From Liolophura sinensis (Eukaryota; Mollusca; Polyplacophora; Chitonida; Chitonidae), in the NCBI RefSeq assembly GCF_032854445.1, contig NC_088306.1, positions 17,209,764 through 17,273,763 on the forward strand: a stretch of 64,000 bases of DNA. The letters are read 5' to 3'. Positions 22,944 through 33,925 of the stretch are shown piece by piece. Each line of letters opens with the position of its first letter. Positions within the stretch are counted from its first letter, which is position 1. The translations under genes and the position numbers were made by a program. The notes beneath the pieces were generated by a model. It had not been told where the DNA came from, searched no databases, and saw only the letters and a program-made list of their open reading frames with translations.

Positions 22944-25900
22944 CTGTGTGTCTGTGTGTGTGTGTGTGTCTGTGTGTGTGTGTATATATGCGAGGTAAAC
23001 ATGTAGCTGGATCTGCTTTTATCAATTGCTTCCATTCAGTGTGATTTTGATATTTCCAAATTTCAAGTGTTTATATTGTATGTAAGCTTGGCAAATCAAG
23101 CTTGCTGTTCTTCATTTCATGTGAATTTGAAATTTTTGTATTTTTAATGGTTCATAATTTATTTCCTTTATGTTTGAAATTTCGAATTTCTGCTTGTTCA
23201 TAGTTCGTATGAGTTTTGTTCCTGTTAGGGTGACATTTGTACTTTCTGCCTGTTCATAATTCGTGCGAACTTTGTTTCTGAGCGTGACCTTTCCAATTTT
23301 TGCCTGTTTATATTTCGTGTGGTCTTGACATTTCTATGTCACTTTAGGTCGCGCGTTCGAATCCAGCTCTCGCTGTTTCTGCTGCGTCATTAGGCCAAGG
23401 GCTGTCAGTTACCTGGCAAGGTCGGTGGATTACATTGTAATCTCCTCCACAAACTTACATTTTGTTTTCTTCATTTAAGTGAAAAAAAAAACACCAATCA
23501 TATAATAAATAAATAACTAAATTAAAAACAAACTTTCAGAGTCAATGCTTTCAGCGTGTCTACTAGCGCTTCATGCGTGTGAACATGTCACGTCACAGTG
23601 CCTCCTTGAAACTAAAGTGATATGATTGTTTCATATATTTGAATGCAATTCTCCTATGCTGGTCACTGACGGAGTTACCAAAGCAAAAACAACAAAACAA
23701 AACGAAAGTTTTTGCAACTCCTAAAGTGTAAATGATATCTTGTGTAACATTCCATCTCGGACTGGCTCCACCGATGCTCTATTCTGATAGGTTACTTGTG
23801 ACGTTTTCTTAGGTGTCAGCCACGTTTCCTTCAATCTTAAACTTGACACCCAAGGAAAACAGACGTTCCGTGAGTTTTGGGTGCCTTTTCCCAAACAATG
23901 GCGACTCGGGTCCAAGCTGGACTGACCAGTGTTCCCGTGTGATACATAAGTACTACAGTACCACGTTGCCCACAGATTGTCATCTCGAAGGAAGCAATGA
24001 CCAATAGACTATACACAAATTTGGCTCGAATTGCTTTAGGTTGTAAAGGATCCCTATCGCGTTGTAGCGCACCGGTACAAATATCAGTACAAACTGAGTT
24101 CAGCCCAAAAATGTCAGAACATTGTTAAAATGAGCAGGGCATACCGAAGCTTGGACCTGCTGGAGATATAATTTCAGTTGATTATAAAGGTGTGTTTAAA
24201 TCGAAAAACGCTCAGAAATTTTCAAATCGCTGCAATGTCGATAAATAGGCCTACGAATGCGCAATGGAACTGTAGGGTTTTGGGGATGTTTAACCTATTT
24301 GTTTTTGCAGGCAAGCCTGTGATATAAAAATTTACCGGATGAAATTCCGTCTTTTGTGAATCAGTGAGATTTTACTCTAACAATTGATGTAAATGGTTTA
24401 ATTGTTGCAACGTGTACAACCCTACCTCATCGTAAACACAGTGAGGTAAAGAAAAGGTGTGCAGTGTTATAATAAGGCAATTTACAATAGGGGAGTTAGG
24501 ATAGATTTGTCAACCGTAAAGCAGCCCACCTATGTCATGGGAGTTGTAAAAAATGTTAGCCAAGCTTTCTTGACATTAATTTACCGATCACTTGTCTCGC
24601 TCTTTTCCGGAGGCACAATGCACACCTCTTTCCTTTGGGATTTTCTCACATTCACAAAAGTTAAGATTCTTAATTTTCTCCTTCATTCGTCTGCTCTAAA
24701 TTACTTTTATGAAAACTTTTTTCAGACGCCCAAGTTAAAGTAAAGGTGATCAAAAATAGTTGCCTAACATTTTTGACTGGCCACATGACACATTTTCTAC
24801 CTTCATCGACAAAAGAGTGTGAACTCCAAACTCCCTTATTCAGCCCACCTCCACGCATACATGTCGCCTAACAACACGCCCTCCGTTACATAGGCCTTCT
24901 GTCCTAAATTTGACAGATCTGTTGGTGGCAGCAACTCAGTCCATCTATGCCACTCAATCAAGCTGGTACAACGGCTGGTTTTGCTGGAGCGGGTTTATGA
25001 ACGGTACAAGCATAATCAACGGCATGGTTTCATATGAAACAAAGAAAGCGGAACAGCTGTTAAAGTAAGATTGATTTATATTGATTACCCTGACTCTGAA
25101 GAAAATGTATCTGTGCATTTGTGTCGTCGTAGTTAACAATTTTTCCGTCATATGACGACGGGAAGTTATTCGATGTGTGTACATACACAAGGTCTTCTTG
25201 TGTGTATGTGTGTGTGGGTTTTTTTTGTTGTTTTTTTTTTGGCTCGGCGAAGGGAGCCGCCACTGAAGCATCATGCCGAAGACACCAGATATGACACCCC
25301 ACCCAGTCACATACTGACACCGCGACAATTAACTAGTCCTCTATTTTTGTTAGGCCACCGAAGCGGTCTAAAGTGATCGGGTTTAAGAGCACACTGGTAG
25401 CATTAGAATAATTTGTCTCGAAATTCTTCGAACTAATGATATCACGAAGCAATTTGAACGAGTATTATACGCCAGCAGTAAACTACCTTTATAGGAACTC
25501 TCAGTCTTAGACTTGTGAAAAAGTGGCTACCAGTATTAAGTTAAACCAGACAAAGTTTGACGGATTATTTCTGAATTTGGTTTCAGAGTTTGTGACAAAA
25601 TTGATCCTAAAAATATGGATGACGTCTCCAACCTGTTTTCTGTGCTGGCGAGCCTCGTTGAGACTGTCGTACAGTACAGTAACGACAACAGACAGTTTGA
25701 GGTAAGGCAACAGTGCAAGCTTTTCTGTTTCCACCATGTTGACGCAGTGCAACACACGCAGATCGGACCACAGCAGCATTTGGCAAGCCAATATAACACC
25801 ATACTGTTGAAAGAGAAGTAGTGTTTAATTGCCCAACGACCCACTTTTGTCACCAAGGCTCCATCGACGTTAAGAGCGGGTGAATCTGGGATTGGATGTA

Positions 25901-28900
25901 TCCGGCATTTCACGGCATGATACAAGTAGCTTACATTACCAGTGGCAACGCACGATTATTTTATAATTAATCTGGATAAATGACTGTTATATATTAAGAG
26001 ATAGGGCAGATGGCTAAATGAACTGAATTCATCAGTCAAATCCTTATGAAGGGAAGTTTTTTGGAGTGTTCATGTACCAAAGTCTGAACAAAAAGTTGTC
26101 AAACAGTGATCAGTCAAGCCAAAGTAGCGAAAAACTAATTTTTTAGACACTTCATTAAGACACTAGATTAGGGCTGAAATGGGTTTTACAAGCTTCGTTT
26201 TATACTATGCAGTCGCTGTGATCTCAAGTCCAGCTCATGCTGGTTTCCTCTCCGACCGTACGAGGGAAGGTCGGCTAGCAACCTGCGGATGGTCTTGGGT
26301 TTCCACCGGGCTTTGAAAGGTTTCCTTCAACCATAATGCTGGCCGCCGTCGTAGAAGTGAACACCAATCAAATAAATAAATGAATCATTTTATACTCGAA
26401 TGTCACTGTTGGCACATGGTGTACTAATATCAGTTGCAAAATGAATTCGACCAGTTAGAAATTGAAAGCCTGTATACTGAGTTGTGGTTCATTTCTCAGG
26501 GAGCTCTCGGTACGGATATCAACATAGAGAAGATGTGTAAAGTGCTGACGGATTTTTCTCCCGGAAAGACCTTGACTGACACGTTCGGAGACGTAGTTAA
26601 AATGTTACTCAAGGCATACAACGAACCCTGTCTGGATTTCAAATACACTAAAATGATTGACCGACTGAAACAAGTGGACTGGAGCAGTGAGAGTGCCGGC
26701 GGAGGTGAGACGGTTTTTTTTAGGAGGCCTGGCTGCTTATTTTTCATCCATATGGGGCATTATTTTTGCACGCCAAACACCGAAGCTTACTGTATGGTGT
26801 GTATTTGGCGGATATTTGGCGAAACTTAAGTGACGTACACACGTGAAGGCAGGCTAAAAAGTCAGCGCCTTCAATCCCGCACCTCCAGACCCTTGTTGTG
26901 TTGAGCCGCCATAAAACCAGATTTCTTCCCGATCGCTTCAGCCGCGTATATGCAAGGGAACGAGACTTGCTGGAGAGGTTATGGAAATCCTTAGACTATC
27001 TTCCCGCTACATTCCTAACCATTGGGTGAGTGAGTGCTTGGGGTTTAACGTCGCACTTAACAGTTTTTTTAGTTATATGACGACGAAGGAGTCCTTAGAA
27101 TGCGTGTTATGTGCCTCCTTGTTGCAGGACGGATTTCCACCGCCCTTTTTTCTAGTGCTGCTTCACTGGGACGTCTTACCGAAGGCAAGTAAGCCACCTC
27201 GCCCGAACCATTATACTGATACGGGTCAACCAGTCGTTGCACTATCCCTAAATGCTGAACACCAAGCGAGGAAGCTGCCACTTCTTACGTGTAACCCGAC
27301 CCAGGATTGAACCTTGATCCACCGCTCCCGAAGCGGACGCTCTACCAATTGTGCTAGCGGAGCCGTTCCTAACCATTGGTGGTTCATTACTCATTGATGC
27401 ACAGTCAACATAGTGATGGTACTTATGAATCCACATGGTGTAATATATTAGGGTATTGTAATGGACATAAGTAAACCTGTATATTTGGGAAACGAAGAAG
27501 GGGCGATAACTCTAAAGAGGTCGTGGTATAAGAAATGACAAAGTAAAACCATTTATTATACATTAACATTGTAATCAATCATCTTGGTTTTTTTTTCGAA
27601 GTTTTGCGCTCAGAGTAAGATAATTTAGGTTGTGACGGAGTTACAGCGTCATTCGATTATCATTTTTTCAACTTTCGGTTGCGCTATACAGTGGTGTAAG
27701 CGTATCGGGATTTGACACTAATAACCCTTGGCCCAATAGGGAATTTTTTTCATATTTACAGCGTCTTCGCTGAGAGTTTTTCTAAGGCATTATTGCCCAC
27801 TTCTATACCTGCACAGCAGAACTACACAAGAGGTGTTACCTGAATATGCATGTATACTTCAATCATATGAAGACGAGGAGTCATTAGGTGTATGTACATA
27901 TACTATGTCTTATTGTGGCAGGGCGAGTCCATGCTGCCAAAGTGCTGTCGCCAGTGAAGTACCAATCATGCCGAAGACACCAAACATAACACCCCAACCA
28001 GTCACATTAAACTGACACCGGGCCAACCTCTCAGTGCTGAACGTCAGTCGAGGTAGCTACAAGTACCATTTTTTAAAAGTTGTTTGGTATGACCCGATTC
28101 GGATTTGATCCCTGGTCTCCAGACTTCTAGGCAGAAGCTCTAACCACTAGGGTACCGACACCATCACCTTTGGTGGTAAAATGCATCCATTTTCAGTGAA
28201 TGCTGATTGGATGCGCTACCTCCAGTCAATACTCTGGCCTCAGTAGCACAGTTGGTAAAGCCTCCGCTTGGGGAGCGGTAGATCCAGGGTCAATCCTGGG
28301 CTGTGTCACAACTAAGACTTTAAAAGAAGAAGTTGCAGCTTCCTCGCTTGGCGTCCAGCATGAAGGGGATAACGACTGACCCGTATCAGTACAATGGCTC
28401 GGGCGGGGCGACTTACTTGCCTTTGGTTAGTCGTCTCATTGAAGCAGCACTAAATGAAAGAGCGGTGGAAATCCGTCCTGCAACAAAGGGGCACATTACA
28501 CGTAGATGCACTCTAGGGACTCCTTCGTCGTCATATGACTGAAAAAGTGTTAAGTACGAGGTTAAAGCCCAAGCACTCACTCATTCACTCCAATCAAAAG
28601 CACAATGCGAATGTTCACATGTTTAACTACTGGTTGTTTACAGATAGACAGTGGATGTTCCAGACCTGCACGGAGTTTGGTTTTTATCAAACCTCTGATT
28701 CTTACGCGCAGCCATTTGGGAACGACTTCCCCTTAAGGTAAATGGTGACTTGGAGTTGTCTCCTCTTAGGCAAACATCCACGTTGACTGTTTTCCATTGC
28801 TATACATACATGTATTCACACAACTTATTTCGAGTTCTCATGTTGTCTGGAATTCAAAGCCCACTCGGGTAATGCCTGCAAGATCTCTAAATTGCTATTA

Positions 28901-30298
28901 ATTGTTCGTCATGCCTGGGCGCTTAAGAACAAAAGGATCCACATATATATTAGTGTCCAGTGAACTGTGTGTGACATGTTACAGAGTTAGTGAGGCAGCA
29001 CTATAAGATTTGTTGGTATTAGGACAAGTTTTCCCGACACAGAATAATAAACGTAATTAACCAAAGTTAGGTTACATCCAACACAAACAGAGAACCAGTT
29101 CAGTTTGACAGATAGGAATTCCACTGTCTCTGCCAATGTTAAATTAAGTTAAATTATGACTGTGGGCTGTGTAGGCATTTGTCGAAAAACATCATGGTGT
29201 GTGGGTTGGAAACAATTCTTTATTGAAAAAAGACGCGAATTAATACACACTGGGAATATCACCCGTACGAACTTTATCAACAGTTTTGAAAACTTATGCT
29301 TTGAATGGTACTGGATTAACGCGTTACTAATAAAGTGTTTTGACTTTTTTTAAGCTGAAAGTTTTTAGAAACTGATATATTATAATGTTTGTTCAAATGA
29401 TTGACAAATGTGTCTAGAACCTACGTGCGTTCGACATCTCGGCACGGGTCAGGAAAGTCCTTTCTGTACTCAAGCATTCAAACTCATGGGCAGTATATTT
29501 CTCTTCTTTCAGCTTTTTCTTACAGCAGTGCTCGGATGTCTTTGGATCAAAGTTCACTGAAACTTTGTTGAAAAGGGGCGTGGAACGGACAAATCTTAAC
29601 TACGGAGGCATCTTTTTCAAAGGATCTAAAGTGATTTTTCCGAACGGATCATTAGACCCGTGGCATACTATCAGTATCACGATGAATTCTCCCAATATGG
29701 ACGATATAACTCCAATATTCATCAACGGTGAGTCGTAATATCTGTGTCTCATTTATTTATATTTGTTTTAAGGCTGCACTGATGAGTGTGTTCACTTGTA
29801 TGACTGTGGTTCGGTTCATAGGCTGAACGGATAGAGCGGATTAAACCACCGCCTCTCGACAGGTACTTGGCAAACTTCCTGACTTAATGCGGCTGTTGAC
29901 CCAACGAGATTTCGGGACCACTTCACAAATTCAAAGCGATTTCTGGCTTTATCTCGACAGATTCTGAGCGCTTATTCCTCACAGTGCTGAGAGCCAAATA
30001 AGGCAGTAACAAGTACCATTTTTAAAGTCTTTGGTATGACCCGACCCGGGTTTGATCTCGGGTCTCCTGACTTCGAGGCATCCAACCATTAGGCCACCCA
30101 AGCGGTCAAGAATCAAACAAACAGAGCTAACGATGTTCTTGAAGTTGTTCCATATGTTCCAATTCGCATGCGCGTTTGTTGCCAGGTACTGCCCACTGTG
30201 CGGACATGTATCCCAGCTCGCCTAAGGATCTCCCACAGCTTGTGGACGCCCGCCAAATGATTCAGAAGACGATTGGACGGTGGCTGGAAGAAGACTAA
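18782..30298 (+). CDS. PRSS16: Lysosomal/secreted S28 serine peptidase, PRSS16-like, complete (10 exons, 507 aa)
   Basis: Exons 18782-18997, 20198-20379, 21660-21799, 22746-22841, 24917-25064, 25587-25701, 26500-26704, 28644-28737, 29513-29727 and 30186-30298 join in frame (1524 nt) with consistent phases. The protein has an N-terminal signal peptide (~residues 1-22), then S28 landmarks [33 protein letters not shown] and [12 protein letters not shown]. The nucleophile motif FGGSYSGSLAAW gives Ser179. [17 protein letters not shown] follows, then PNGSLDPWH (Asp447) and GTAHC (His474). Length and triad spacing fit PRSS16 / thymus-specific serine protease and invertebrate K12H4.7-type proteins better than PRCP or DPP7, mainly from the DPWH and [10 protein letters not shown] wording. 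Family members cleave after proline or act as endo/exopeptidases in endo-lysosomes; the substrate here is unknown. No break is seen. Confidence 0.94.
19028..19190 (+). repeat. SINE-B 5' head (tRNA-derived)
   Basis: GCCTCCGTGGCTCAGTTGG followed by TTAGCGCGCTAGC and, ~45 bp on, GGTTGTTGTGAGCTCAAGCC. These correspond to A- and B-box regions of a tRNA-derived promoter. No cloverleaf of a working tRNA can be drawn. It lies in S28 intron 1. Confidence 0.8.
19665..19915 (-). repeat. SINE-B, near full length
   Basis: It begins TTTATTTATTTGATTGGTAC, then CAGCATTATGGTGGGAGGAA, GACCATCCGCAGGTTGCTGA and ACTCACAGCGACCGCATTGA. It lies in S28 intron 1. Confidence 0.88.
20198..20379 (+). CDS. PRSS16: S28 peptidase exon 2
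   Basis: The acceptor is GCTTCAG and the donor AG|GTAGGG. It encodes [20 protein letters not shown] and continues to [12 protein letters not shown](S), the first strands of the alpha/beta-hydrolase core. Confidence 0.93.
20380..21659. other. S28 intron 2
   Basis: AT-rich. A segment around 20530-20640 (CTTGCGATTCCTTACCCGGA) resembles 35640-35780 (CTTGCGATTATTGACCCGGA), suggesting another low-copy dispersed repeat. No exon seen. Confidence 0.4.
21660..21799 (+). CDS. PRSS16: S28 peptidase exon 3 (reaches nucleophile serine)
   Basis: The acceptor is CCCCAG and the donor G|GTAAAT. It encodes [20 protein letters not shown] and on to WIVFGGSYS(G). Ser179 of GSYSG lies at the end of this exon. Confidence 0.93.
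21835..22080 (+). repeat. tRNA-headed retroposon of a fourth type
   Basis: It contains a B-box-like AGGTTCGATCCCGGGGC shortly after the start and is followed by sequence unrelated to SINE-A, B or C. Only one copy is seen, so the family status is uncertain. Confidence 0.45.
22080..22220 (-). repeat. SINE-A 3' half
   Basis: GAGTGCTTGGGGTTTAACGT, CAGTCATATGACGACGAAGG and GCAGGACGGATTTCCACCGC appear in the order of the inverted family. Confidence 0.85.
22335..22490 (+). repeat. SINE-B 3' portion
   Basis: CAACCTGCGGATGATCGTG, CATAATGCTGACCGCCGTC, AAGTGAAATATTCTTGAGTA and a long AATAAATAAA tail. Confidence 0.85.
22746..22841 (+). CDS. PRSS16: S28 peptidase exon 4
   Basis: The acceptor is TACAG and the donor G|GTAAGG. 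It encodes (G)[18 protein letters not shown] then [13 protein letters not shown], the helix and strand following the nucleophile elbow. Confidence 0.93.
22875..22986. repeat. Compound microsatellite (TA)n-(TG)n
   Basis: About 50 bp of uninterrupted TA is followed by about 60 bp of TG with CTG interruptions. It is 35 bp downstream of the exon 4 donor of the S28 gene. Confidence 0.97.
23345..23520 (+). repeat. tRNA-derived SINE fragment
   Basis: B-box-like GCGCGTTCGAATCCAGCTC, then a body and a tail CACCAATCATATAATAAATA similar to the SINE-B tail. Confidence 0.6.
23521..24470. other. S28 intron 4 remainder
   Basis: No exon, RNA gene or clear repeat was seen here. Confidence 0.4.
24470..24800. 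repeat. Dispersed repeat family X, copy 3
   Basis: It matches 14140-14440 through CTTTCTTGACATTAATTTAC, GGAGGCACAATGCACACCTC-like text and TTTTTTCAGACGCC, then ATCAAAAATAGTT. It ends before the zinc-finger part of copy 2. Confidence 0.7.
24917..25064 (+). CDS. PRSS16: S28 peptidase exon 5
   Basis: The acceptor is GACAG and the donor AA|GTAAGA. It encodes (D)[20 protein letters not shown] and on to [11 protein letters not shown](K). This is part of the helical cap (SKS domain), with an NGT sequon. Confidence 0.88.
25120..25395 (-). repeat. SINE-C, diverged
   Basis: GTCATATGACGACGGGAAG, CGCCACTGAAGCATCATGCC, GAAGACACCAGATATGACAC and a tRNA-like end TTAGGCCACCGAAGCGGTCT. It lies in S28 intron 5. 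Confidence 0.7.
25587..25701 (+). CDS. PRSS16: S28 peptidase exon 6
   Basis: The acceptor is TTTCAG and the donor GAG|GTAAGG. It encodes [20 protein letters not shown] then [15 protein letters not shown]. The VQY-N-DN motif is typical of the family. Confidence 0.92.
26200..26392 (+). repeat. SINE-B lacking the extreme 5' end
   Basis: TCTCAAGTCCAGCTCATGCT, GCAACCTGCGGATGGTCTTG, ACCATAATGCTGGCCGCCGT and an AATAAATAAA tail. Confidence 0.85.
26500..26704 (+). CDS. PRSS16: S28 peptidase exon 7
   Basis: The acceptor is TCTCAG and the donor G|GTGAGA. It encodes [20 protein letters not shown] and on to [13 protein letters not shown]...SSESAGG, the rest of the helical cap. Confidence 0.9.
27022..27365 (-). 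repeat. SINE-A, full length
   Basis: It starts GAGTGAGTGCTTGGGGTTTA and ends in the inverted tRNA-like head (GAACCTTGATCCACC, CGAAGCGGACGCTCTACCAA). It lies in S28 intron 7. Confidence 0.9.
27840..28170 (-). repeat. SINE-C, full length with tRNA-like head
   Basis: On the minus strand the head reads TAGTGGTTAGAGCTTCTGCC (A box) and CCAGGGATCAAATCCGAATC (B box). The body contains the inverse of GCCGAAGACACCAAACATAA. Confidence 0.85.
28235..28595 (+). repeat. SINE-A, full length
   Basis: TAGCACAGTTGGTAAAGCCT, GGTAGATCCAGGGTCAATCC, GTGGAAATCCGTCCTGCAAC and the CAAGCACTCACTCATTCACT end. It lies 50 bp before S28 exon 8. Confidence 0.92.
28644..28737 (+). CDS. PRSS16: S28 peptidase exon 8
   Basis: The acceptor is TTACAG and the donor AG|GTAAAT. 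It encodes (D)[18 protein letters not shown] then [12 protein letters not shown](S). The [10 protein letters not shown] motif is a hallmark of S28 peptidases. Confidence 0.94.
28738..29512. other. S28 intron 8
   Basis: AT-rich unique-looking sequence; no repeat or exon supported. Confidence 0.4.
29513..29727 (+). CDS. PRSS16: S28 peptidase exon 9 (catalytic Asp)
   Basis: The acceptor is TTTCAG and the donor G|GTGAGT. It contains [14 protein letters not shown] and [12 protein letters not shown] with Asp447. Confidence 0.94.
29985..30110 (-). repeat. SINE-C head fragment
   Basis: TGGTATGACCCGACCCGGGT, GATCTCGGGTCTCC and CATTAGGCCACCCAAGCGG match the head of the other SINE-C copies. It lies in S28 intron 9. 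Confidence 0.8.
30186..30298 (+). CDS. PRSS16: S28 peptidase exon 10 (catalytic His, stop)
   Basis: The acceptor is TTGCCAG. It encodes (G)[18 protein letters not shown] and ends IGRWLEED, then TAA at 30296. His474 lies in TAHC. Confidence 0.94.
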
Positions 30299-30794
30299 AC
30301 ATTGTCATGTGGATTGATCATATTATTATAGCAGATGAAATATCTGTCTCACAAAGTCTCAATACTCATTATTACCCAGACAGATGATTAATTATGTTGG
30401 CCTCGGACTCGTTTGGTGACAGAGATAAATAGCGCCAGGGAGCACATCACAGTGTATCATATTCAGTAGTCTAGTCTTAAATAGTCAGTAGTCTAGTCTG
30501 CATAATCAAAAGTTTTCGTCTGTGTAGTCTGTAGTCTCGTCCGCAGAGTCAGTAGTCTAGCAAACCCGAACAATAGTGAGAATGTTTTTATAGTGAGTCA
30601 CCGAAAGTCTAGCATACCGAGAAAAGAATGAAAATGGTGTTTTATGTTGTATGGTGAAATATTATTTAAATGGCCTTCGTGTATTGTATAATAAGGTATA
30701 ATGTATATATCACTACACAATGGTTTTATAAAGTATTGTTTCTGTCCGTTACATTACTAGTATACCTTAAACTTCAAATTTTGTTACGCGTAAA

Positions 30795-30860
30795 AAATAT
30801 TTATTTAGTTGATTGGTGTTTTGCGCCATACTCAAGAACATTTCACTTATACCACGATGA
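30795..30860 (-). repeat. SINE-B 3' tail fragment
   Basis: TATTTATTTAGTTGATTGGTG then ACTCAAGAACATTTCACTTA, truncated after ~65 bp. Confidence 0.75.
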
Positions 30861-30949
30861 AAAAATAAATCTTGCTTTTCCTTTTTGTATGTTACCCATG
30901 TCATGAGTTATCATAGATACATATGCTCTCTCTTGTAAAATACCTACCG

Positions 30950-31310
30950 GTCCGGATAGCACAGTTGGTAGAGCATCCGCTTCAGGACCGGTAGATCCAG
31001 GATCAATCCTTGACCGAGTCACACCTAAGACTTTAAAAGAGGAAGTTGCCATTTCTTCGCTTGGCGTTCAGCATGAAGGGGATAGTGCAACGACTCGTTA
31101 ACCCCGTATCAGTATAATGGCTCGGGCGGGGCGACTTACTTACCTTCGGTAAGTCGTCTCAGTGAAGCAGCACTAAATAAAAGAGCTGTGGAAATCCGTC
31201 CTGCAACAAGGAGGCACATTACACGTACATGCACCCTAAGGATTCCTTCGTCGTCATATGACTGAAAAATTGTTGAGTACGACGTTAACCCCAAGCACTC
31301 ACTCTTGTAA
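30950..31310 (+). repeat. SINE-A, full length
   Basis: TAGCACAGTTGGTAGAGCAT, AGGATCAATCCTTGACCGAG, GGAAATCCGTCCTGCAACAA and the AAGCACTCACTC end. Confidence 0.92.
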
Positions 31311-33925
31311 AATACCAAGTTAAGTTTCAGCTTAATTTTATATATTATATACATGTCTAAAATTTGTTTTACTTTAATATGGATATTCGTTACAGAATAC
31401 ATTGTATGAACACAGACTGTAGGGAACCATACGGAGTGACTGTGAGATGAAATATTTTCCTACTTTAAATTTCATTAGTCATTCTTTGATATACTGGTTT
31501 CCTTATGATTAGGTGTTTAGATGATAAACATGTTTTCCTCTAGAGAGAGTCAAAATTCGCTTTTAGGGTTACGTTAAAGGACAAAACATGTTACGGATTT
31601 AGGATCTTAACGGGTAAAGAAAACCAGACAAAATATGCGCTTAGATCTTTCCAGTGTACAAAAGGTGTTTCATGTATCACGGTGCGGTATACTGTTAATG
31701 TCATAGCATGCTGTTTAATGTGTCTGGCAAAACATGAAGTATATTATAGTTACGACGCAAAAGCTGTTTTATAATGTGTGGTCATTAGTACAGCAAATTG
31801 CGTATTGCATTGTGCGGTCAAACGTCCAGCATATTCAACAAAGACATCTATATAACCTGTAGTCTCACTTTGCGCGCACATGCACCTTAACGCTGCAAAT
31901 ATGAAGGAAGCTGATAATGTTGCCGACCATATCAAATATCAGTGAAATGAATTATTTCTCCAGTGTTGCTGCAAAAAAAAAATAATGTACATCTCTAAAT
32001 AACTCACAAAATGAGCGTAAATCGACCAGTAGAAGTAACTTTTAATTAAAAGCCATCGATGCAGCTTTACATTATACAGTAGTATACAAAAAGCCCCTGA
32101 CCCTGCACATCATAAAAAACCGAATACGTTCACACAAAACGAATGGTGAATACATGGTGTGGAGATGAGGCAAATACATGGGATTTCCCAACCTCACGAC
32201 GACTGATAGATTAAACCGGATCGACCGGCATCGGCTTCAAATCATTGTAAAAAAAATATGGACATAAAAAGTTTAATTAAAGAACCACTCCAGTTCCAAA
32301 ACCTTAATTTGCGTTTTCAAAAACAAAGTACAAAATGATGAAACTCGATTTGCTGGGTATCGTTTTGAAGGACAATGCCGAAAAAATGTTCTTGTAGCTT
32401 TCAGAAAAAAACAAGTAACTTATAACGTCCCACTTGACGCTCTCTAACACGAATTTATTGCGTCAAAATCACCTACATAGGCTATACAGATAATATAAGC
32501 AAAAAGAGCGTTCCAGGTCATTTCTGCCTAATTTAACGTCCTACTGGGGAAATTGTACTGAAACAACGGACAATTATGCTTCCGAGCGCACTCGTGCAGG
32601 TTAAATTATTTTCATTCCTGTGCTGTAAGGCTTAACAAACACTCAGTGAAATAGTGCAAAATGCAAAGTCTGTATCAAATATCTGTACAGCAAAACTGCA
32701 TATGTCACAGCTGTAAAAAATGGATCACTTCGCCCAGGCGTGTTACAACAAACCATTATCACGTTGTTATACATATATTTTTAGCATGATTAGCTACAGT
32801 AATGCAAAGGAAACTTTCATCTGACAAAGGCATTAATAAACGGTAAAGAAAACCCAGTTACCTGTCTTGTTACCTAAAACTCTGAAAATTTGAAAATGAA
32901 ATTTAAGAAATATCTTGAGGTGTTAAATATTGACAAATGTTTTACACCTGTAATTAAATGGAATAATTACCATGATACAAACGCAACATATATTCCTTAT
33001 CTACCAATAATCGCAGAACATTTTCTTTAGGTACAAATTTCTATATGGAAAAAATATTTTTAAACGTGTACATTTTGCATAATGACAAACATTATGTGCA
33101 CAATAAGAAAAGGCGGTAGGTTACTTTAACAAAAATATCATATGCACCCTTGTATGCAGCGAAAACCCATAACCAGGTGACATCATCATATTTACATACT
33201 GTGAGATTTTTCCGTTACCAGAAAGCTGTAGGATCAGATATGTTTTTTTATGTATCCAGGGGTATGTTTACATTAAGCATTCCAGGCTTGTGGCTGTATA
33301 TTTAGACCATACGACTTGAGCGCCATTGTGTCTATGGGGTAAGCAAGATTCAGCTCTCTAGCAAAGGATGTAAAAGGGCTGTTTTCGTTCATAGCTTCAT
33401 AACCACCTATAAAATCTGGGTTCATTGTCCGACATATCCCACCAGAAAAACGTATGATTTATAAAAGGGTATGGGCACAAGGGCTTACGTAAACCACTCC
33501 GATTGTTAAGTTTAGAGAGGAAGCATCAGAGTGCATATTTTGGTCATTGTGTAAGTTAGTAGTGATTTTAAGTATCAAGCAGTGGGAAGATTCAGTTCTG
33601 GAAAAAATTGCCCTTTTACCTCATTTACAAGCGAGCGGAACAGATCGAGGCTCTATGGACACTTGAGGCTAACTCGATTTGCAGCCTCTTGAATAAAAGA
33701 TAGTCTTCAAGAAGATCTCCGCCCCCTTTCAGCTCGGTTTCATTAAGTTTGGAAGAGTTTCTGGACGCGGTGGAGCTTAAATCGAGAAGACTGAATGTAT
33801 ATTCTAGAAGAACAAGAAGACATATCGAGTGGACCATCAGGTTATATCACTATATTATCACTGTATGCGTTTAGCCCATGTTAGGTGATGGAGACTTCAG
33901 GCTCCCTGGTCATCCGGATTGTCGT

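Larger units (their letters stand above)
30299..33925. other. Intergenic region between the converging S28 and fusion genes
   Basis: It should hold both 3' UTRs. Contents are a SINE-B tail at 30795, a SINE-A copy at 30950 and ~2.6 kb of AT-rich sequence without supported genes. The AATAAA at 30864 could serve the plus-strand gene, though it lies in the SINE-B tail. TTTATT at 32454 is a distant candidate for the minus-strand gene. Confidence 0.45.

Noticed and set aside
22837-23025. Open frame of His/Thr and Ile/Tyr repeats
   Set aside because: Translation of the (TA)n-(TG)n microsatellite.
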